The notes beneath the pieces were generated by a model. That model saw only the letters and a list, made by a program, of their open reading frames with translations. It was not told the origin of the DNA and ran no database searches. Made by a program: the position numbers and the translations under genes. From Accumulibacter sp. (GTDB lineage: Bacteria > Pseudomonadota > Gammaproteobacteria > Burkholderiales > Rhodocyclaceae), in assembly GCA_003538495.1 (NCBI GenBank), contig DPSD01000625.1, forward strand, positions 1-8,840: a stretch of DNA of 8,840 nucleotides, in the 5' to 3' direction. Of this stretch, positions 5,837 through 8,840 are shown in pieces. Numbering within the stretch: the first letter of the stretch is position 1; the number at the start of each line of letters is the position of its first letter.

Positions 5837-8800
5837 GGTGCAAGTAAGGTCTGAATATCTTCCAGCACGCTGCGGCGCGGCTGCTGAATGTAGAAATGTT
5901 GCCCGCCGTATAGGTGGGCCGTCCGGCCGCCCGCGGCCAGGGCCGGGAATGAAGCGACCGTGGCGCGCACGGCGATGTCGTCCATCGCCTCGCGCATCGC
6001 ATTGATAACGCCCCGGTTGTCCGCCAGGCCAATGAGCAGCCCCCGGTTGATCTGCTGCCCGATTTGCTTGAAGACGGCCGACGGCGAGGCGATGCCTAAT
6101 TGCTGTTCGGCCGCCTGAATCATCTGCTCCAGCGCGTGGCGCATGGCATCCATCAGCGCCCCGGCGTCAGCCCCCAACCCCAGCGTCAGCCCGCTCAGGA
6201 TGTCGGCGCTCAGGTTGTTATCGCGGATGAGTTGAATCAGTTTCAGTTGCTCTTGCAGGAAAGCGTTCTGATTTTGCTTCTCCTGTAGCGCTGCCAGCCG
6301 TCGCTCTTCGGCCGCTAGTTCCTGTTGCAGTTCCAGATAGTCCACCTGTAACTGATTGCGTTCGCGCATCATGGAAAGGAGCACCCGCGCCTGGTCGCGC
6401 TGCTGGGGCGAGGCGTGTTCGTAGTTGATGAGCCGTAGCAGTTCCGACTCCGCCCCCGGATTGAACGGAAAGCGGGCGTCGTAGCCTATCTGCTGGGCAA
6501 TCGCGGACATGGTGTCATCCCAGTCGCCTAGCTGCTTACCCATCGCCGCCACGCCGTCTTGCAGCGGGTCGAGAATCTGCCGCTGGAATTGACTACCAAA
6601 GCCGCCGGCAATACCCGATACGTTACCCATCATCTTGAAGATACTGTCCATCGCCGACGCCACGTCTTCGGCCGTGGCTAGAATGCCATTGACGAGGCCC
6701 TGTCCGATATTCACGCCGATGTCGTAAAAGATGGTGGAGGGCGAGGAGATACCCAGCAGCGCCTTGGCCCAATCGATAGCCGCCTGAACCCAGTCACCGA
6801 TCGCGTTGAGGATGCTTTGCCCCACGGAATTGATGCCGTTTACGATGCCCTGGACAATATTGCGACCTAGCTGGGCTGCGTCGGCCACCCGCGCGCCGAA
6901 CCAGGCGGTCAAATTCTGCCACATCTGGATGAATGGCTCAGAGACGGCCGCCCACAGTTTCTTGAGCGCGTCGCCAATCCAGGTGATGAGGTTCTCGAAC
7001 CAATCAACGATGGCCTCTACCAGATCGGGGATGATGGAATTGCCGACGATCTCATCGTAAAGATTCTGGAAGAACTCGATGATCCCGGTGATAAACCCGT
7101 CGATGAGCGTGGCGACGGTTTCCACCAGCCCGGAGAATAAGTCCCACACGCCATTGACCAACCCGCCAACGATGTCCTTAATTCCTTCGCCCATCTGGCT
7201 CCAGGCCTCTTTGATTTTTTCGCCGTTGCCGGTAAATAGCCCGATGATGATATTGAAAAAGCCGGTCAGGAAGCCGATGATGCCGCCAACAATGCGGATG
7301 ATGTTCTCGGCCACGTTGACGAACGTCTCGATGAACGGCTGTAGCGCGGCGGCGATGCCGTTAACGATGCCGACGATGAAGCCGACTAACGCAGTCAGGA
7401 TCGCGCCGATGATCGTCGCGGCCGCCTGAATGAATGGCCCCACCTTGGCCCACAATTCTTGTAGCGGCCCGGCCAGTCCCTGTAACTTTTCGCCCGCGCC
7501 CTGAACGGTCGTCATAATCGTTTCAATAGCCGGGCGGATGGCTTGGACGGCCGCGCCGATGACGGTCTGGATGAGGCCCCAGACGGTCTGGATGGTCTGT
7601 TGAATCGTCGGCCAGTTCGTATTCCACCACGCGATAGCCGCGCCGATGACAGTCTGGATGATTGTCTGGATGCCGCCGAAAATCTCCTGCGCCTTCGCCA
7701 GAATCGCCGCGCCGTTCGTGGCCCACCACGTTTGAATCGTAGTGAGCGCGGTCTGAATCAGCGGCCCGATGAAACCGATAACGGCCGCCACCTTTTCCTG
7801 AATCCCGCCCCAGTTCTGCTCCCAGGCAGTTCGGAACAGGGCGATCACGGCGATGATGCCGCCGATGACCAGGGCGATGGGGGCGACAGCCGTCACGATG
7901 CCGACGATGGCCGGGATGACAGCCGCCGTCACGGCCAGCCCCAACTCAATGAGCACGTCCTTCCAGGAGACGAATTGAGTAACGGCGGCGACGATAGGGG
8001 CCAGGGCGTTTTGCACGGTCGTGACGACGGTACTGATACCCGTCGCCAGCCGGGTCGCCGCCGCTTCGCCCATGCCGAAGGCCTCGAAGATGCTACCCAG
8101 GACGGATGATCCATCCTCAAAGACGGTGAACAACTCGCCCAGTTGACCGCCGGATATAACCTCGATGATGCGGCCGATCCCATTGCCCACCGCCTCAAAC
8201 ATGGCCGTCATCATAGGCCCGTACTTTTCCAGCAGCGTTGCCCCAATGTCGGCCAGCGCCGTCAGCACTGGGATGAGTGCCGTGCCGATCTTGATCTTGA
8301 ACGTTTCCATCACGCCGGATAGGGCCTCTTGCGCCCCGGCCAATGTGTTTGCCCGCGCTGCGGCCACTTCCTGAATCGTCGCCGCATCACCAATGGCCCT
8401 CTCCATATCGATCCAGCCCTGAGAGCCTTCACCCAACAGCGCCGTCATCGAGCTAATGCCGTAGTTGCCGGCCAGCGTTTTGATGTAGTGGTTCTGCTGC
8501 TCCTCTGTCAGTCCGGCCAGCGATTGTTCAACTTGACTCATGATCTGGGGCAACGTGTACATGTTGCCTTCCGCGTCATAGAGCGAGATACCCAGTTCGT
8601 TCATCGCCTCAGTGACCGGCTTTGTACCGTTCATCAGGTGCAGCATCATCGATTTGAGGTTCGTCCCGGCTTCCGCCCCGGTAATGCCGCGCGACGAGAG
8701 AATACCCAGGGCCGTGTTGACATCCTCCATAGGAATGCCGAACTGCGCCATAGCCGGGGCGACGTTTATGAAGGCGGCCTGTAGGTCGCCGACACTGGCC

Positions 8801-8840
8801 ACAGAGGCATCGGCCGTCTGCCCGAAATTATTCACGGCCG
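5833..8840 (-). CDS. Phage tail tape measure protein (5' partial)
   Basis: This is the C-terminal ~1000 residues of a tape measure protein, which sets tail length and occupies the tail lumen. The reading frame is open through the right edge. The GTG at 8835 is an internal Val codon (Ala-Val-Asn-Asn across the edge), so the true start lies outside. Numbering from 8835: residues ~1-180 resemble the conserved tape-measure core (ITGAEAGTNLKSMM, then LGISLYDAEGNMYTLPQIM and LAGNYGISSMTALL). Strongly hydrophobic stretches lie at ~295-334 and ~471-535. Residues ~360-430 hold Trp-rich IQT repeats. The hexapeptide G(I/L)VNG(I/V) occurs four times (489, 558, 663, 713). Two copies of a GIxSPS-type motif (695 and 914) flank a likely coiled coil at ~811-872. 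At about 1.5 angstrom per residue, the visible part alone would imply a tail of at least ~150 nm (inference). The stop overlaps the next start as ATGA. The family call is secure; the total length is unknown. Confidence 0.95.
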   Translation of the reverse strand, partial: AVNNFGQTADASVASVGDLQAAFINVAPAMAQFGIPMEDVNTALGILSSRGITGAEAGTNLKSMMLHLMNGTKPVTEAMNELGISLYDAEGNMYTLPQIMSQVEQSLAGLTEEQQNHYIKTLAGNYGISSMTALLGEGSQGWIDMERAIGDAATIQEVAAARANTLAGAQEALSGVMETFKIKIGTALIPVLTALADIGATLLEKYGPMMTAMFEAVGNGIGRIIEVISGGQLGELFTVFEDGSSVLGSIFEAFGMGEAAATRLATGISTVVTTVQNALAPIVAAVTQFVSWKDVLIELGLAVTAAVIPAIVGIVTAVAPIALVIGGIIAVIALFRTAWEQNWGGIQEKVAAVIGFIGPLIQTALTTIQTWWATNGAAILAKAQEIFGGIQTIIQTVIGAAIAWWNTNWPTIQQTIQTVWGLIQTVIGAAVQAIRPAIETIMTTVQGAGEKLQGLAGPLQELWAKVGPFIQAAATIIGAILTALVGFIVGIVNGIAAALQPFIETFVNVAENIIRIVGGIIGFLTGFFNIIIGLFTGNGEKIKEAWSQMGEGIKDIVGGLVNGVWDLFSGLVETVATLIDGFITGIIEFFQNLYDEIVGNSIIPDLVEAIVDWFENLITWIGDALKKLWAAVSEPFIQMWQNLTAWFGARVADAAQLGRNIVQGIVNGINSVGQSILNAIGDWVQAAIDWAKALLGISSPSTIFYDIGVNIGQGLVNGILATAEDVASAMDSIFKMMGNVSGIAGGFGSQFQRQILDPLQDGVAAMGKQLGDWDDTMSAIAQQIGYDARFPFNPGAESELLRLINYEHASPQQRDQARVLLSMMRERNQLQVDYLELQQELAAEERRLAALQEKQNQNAFLQEQLKLIQLIRDNNLSADILSGLTLGLGADAGALMDAMRHALEQMIQAAEQQLGIASPSAVFKQIGQQINRGLLIGLADNRGVINAMREAMDDIAVRATVASFPALAAGGRTAHLYGGQHFYIQQPRRSVLEDIQTLLAP
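6025..6096 (-). repeat. Tape measure GIxSPS motif, copy 2
   Basis: Residues 914-937 (GIASPSAVFKQIG then INRGLLIGL) repeat the motif of 6682-6753 with all Gly, Ser, Pro and Phe landmarks kept. It lies about 63 residues before the C-terminal end of the protein and may contact the tail-tip proteins (inference). Confidence 0.75.
6220..6405 (-). other. Predicted coiled coil in the tape measure C-terminal region
   Basis: Residues ~811-872 are strongly charged and Leu/Gln-rich with heptad-like spacing (MRERNQLQVDYLELQQELAA, then EERRLAALQEKQ and LQEQLKLIQLIRD). This contrasts with the hydrophobic, Gly-rich sequence before it, and it lies between the two GIxSPS motifs. Confidence 0.65.
6682..6753 (-). 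repeat. Tape measure GIxSPS motif, copy 1
   Basis: Residues 695-718 of the visible tape measure sequence have the pattern GI-x-SPS-x-x-F-x-x-IG-x-x-I-x-x-GL-x-x-G (here GISSPSTIFYDIG then GQGLVNGI). This motif recurs in the C-terminal region of many tape measure proteins. It matches the copy at 6025-6096 in 12 of 24 positions. Confidence 0.75.
7834..7938 (-). other. Hydrophobic, possibly membrane-active segment of the tape measure
   Basis: Residues ~300-334 contain almost no charged residues (AVTAAVIPAIVGIVTAVAPI followed by ALVIGGIIAVIALF), long enough for one or two membrane-spanning helices. A second hydrophobic zone lies at residues ~471-535 (7231-7425). Some tape measure proteins are known to insert in the host membrane during DNA delivery; that role here is inference. 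Confidence 0.6.

Noticed and set aside
7543..8109. Plus-strand open frame of 188 residues, very rich in Asp and Arg
   Set aside because: It lies wholly opposite the tape measure gene. Its composition is the mirror of repeated hydrophobic Ile/Val/Gln codons on the minus strand, and it has no recognisable motif.
8329..8784. Plus-strand open frame of 151 residues
   Set aside because: Antisense to the best-conserved tape measure core; His/Arg-rich with no family resemblance.
8833..8835. GTG at 8835 as the start of the tape measure gene
   Set aside because: The frame stays open to the edge and the first residues fall in the middle of a conserved tape measure region, so the gene is truncated by the window.
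1..8840. Diversity-generating retroelement or phase-variable tail gene
   Set aside because: The duplicated C-terminal modules prompted a look, but no reverse transcriptase, no invertase and no inverted repeat pair was seen, and the divergence is spread over all codon types instead of adenine sites.
1..8840. tRNA genes, CRISPR arrays, terminators, attachment sites
   Set aside because: No cloverleaf, regularly spaced direct repeats or hairpin followed by a T-run was found; short cggccg-type palindromes are common in this GC-rich coding DNA and are not evidence of sites.

Overview
The window is a compact, single-direction tail morphogenesis block of a tailed phage or prophage. All eight genes lie on the minus strand, so reading order runs from the right edge to the left. 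They are tightly packed: four junctions are 4-base ATGA overlaps, one is a TAATG overlap, and two have gaps of only 2-3 bases. No integrase, lysis, capsid, regulatory, tRNA or CRISPR feature is visible, so lytic phage, prophage and phage-derived particle cannot be told apart. The DNA is GC-rich with strong GCC/GGC codon preference, which suggests a GC-rich bacterial host. The style of the proteins (tail-tip, beta-helix and beta-sandwich) resembles hypothetical phage proteins I associate with environmental bacteria such as Chloroflexota, but that is only a weak recollection.

Layout in transcription order: (1) 8840-5833, the C-terminal ~1000 residues of a tape measure protein, with its N-terminus beyond the right edge; (2) 5836-3950, a 628-residue distal-tail (Dit)-like protein whose N- and C-terminal parts look like the siphophage Dit framework, with a large central insertion of beta-rich modules; (3) 3953-3414, a 179-residue beta-rich protein of unknown function; (4) 3417-2734, a 227-residue beta-sandwich protein; (5) 2737-1640, a 365-residue right-handed beta-helix protein; (6) 1636-1037, a 199-residue relative of gene 4; (7) 1034-816, a 72-residue Trp/Tyr/Pro-rich small protein; (8) 816 to beyond base 1, the first 272 codons of a third beta-sandwich-type protein that runs off the left edge.

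The tape measure followed by Dit places this at the tail tip of a long non-contractile tail (siphovirus-like). The downstream genes probably build the tip, fibres or spikes and contact the host surface. The most interesting part is this downstream cassette. Genes 4 and 6 end in the same 73-residue module (about 60% identical by hand alignment), and gene 8 shares a related N-terminal sandwich and a linker motif. The tiny YWP-repeat protein and a beta-helix protein sit among them. This looks like a modular, duplicated set of adsorption proteins rather than a standard Dit-Tal-receptor-binding arrangement; no Tal-like gene is seen in the window.
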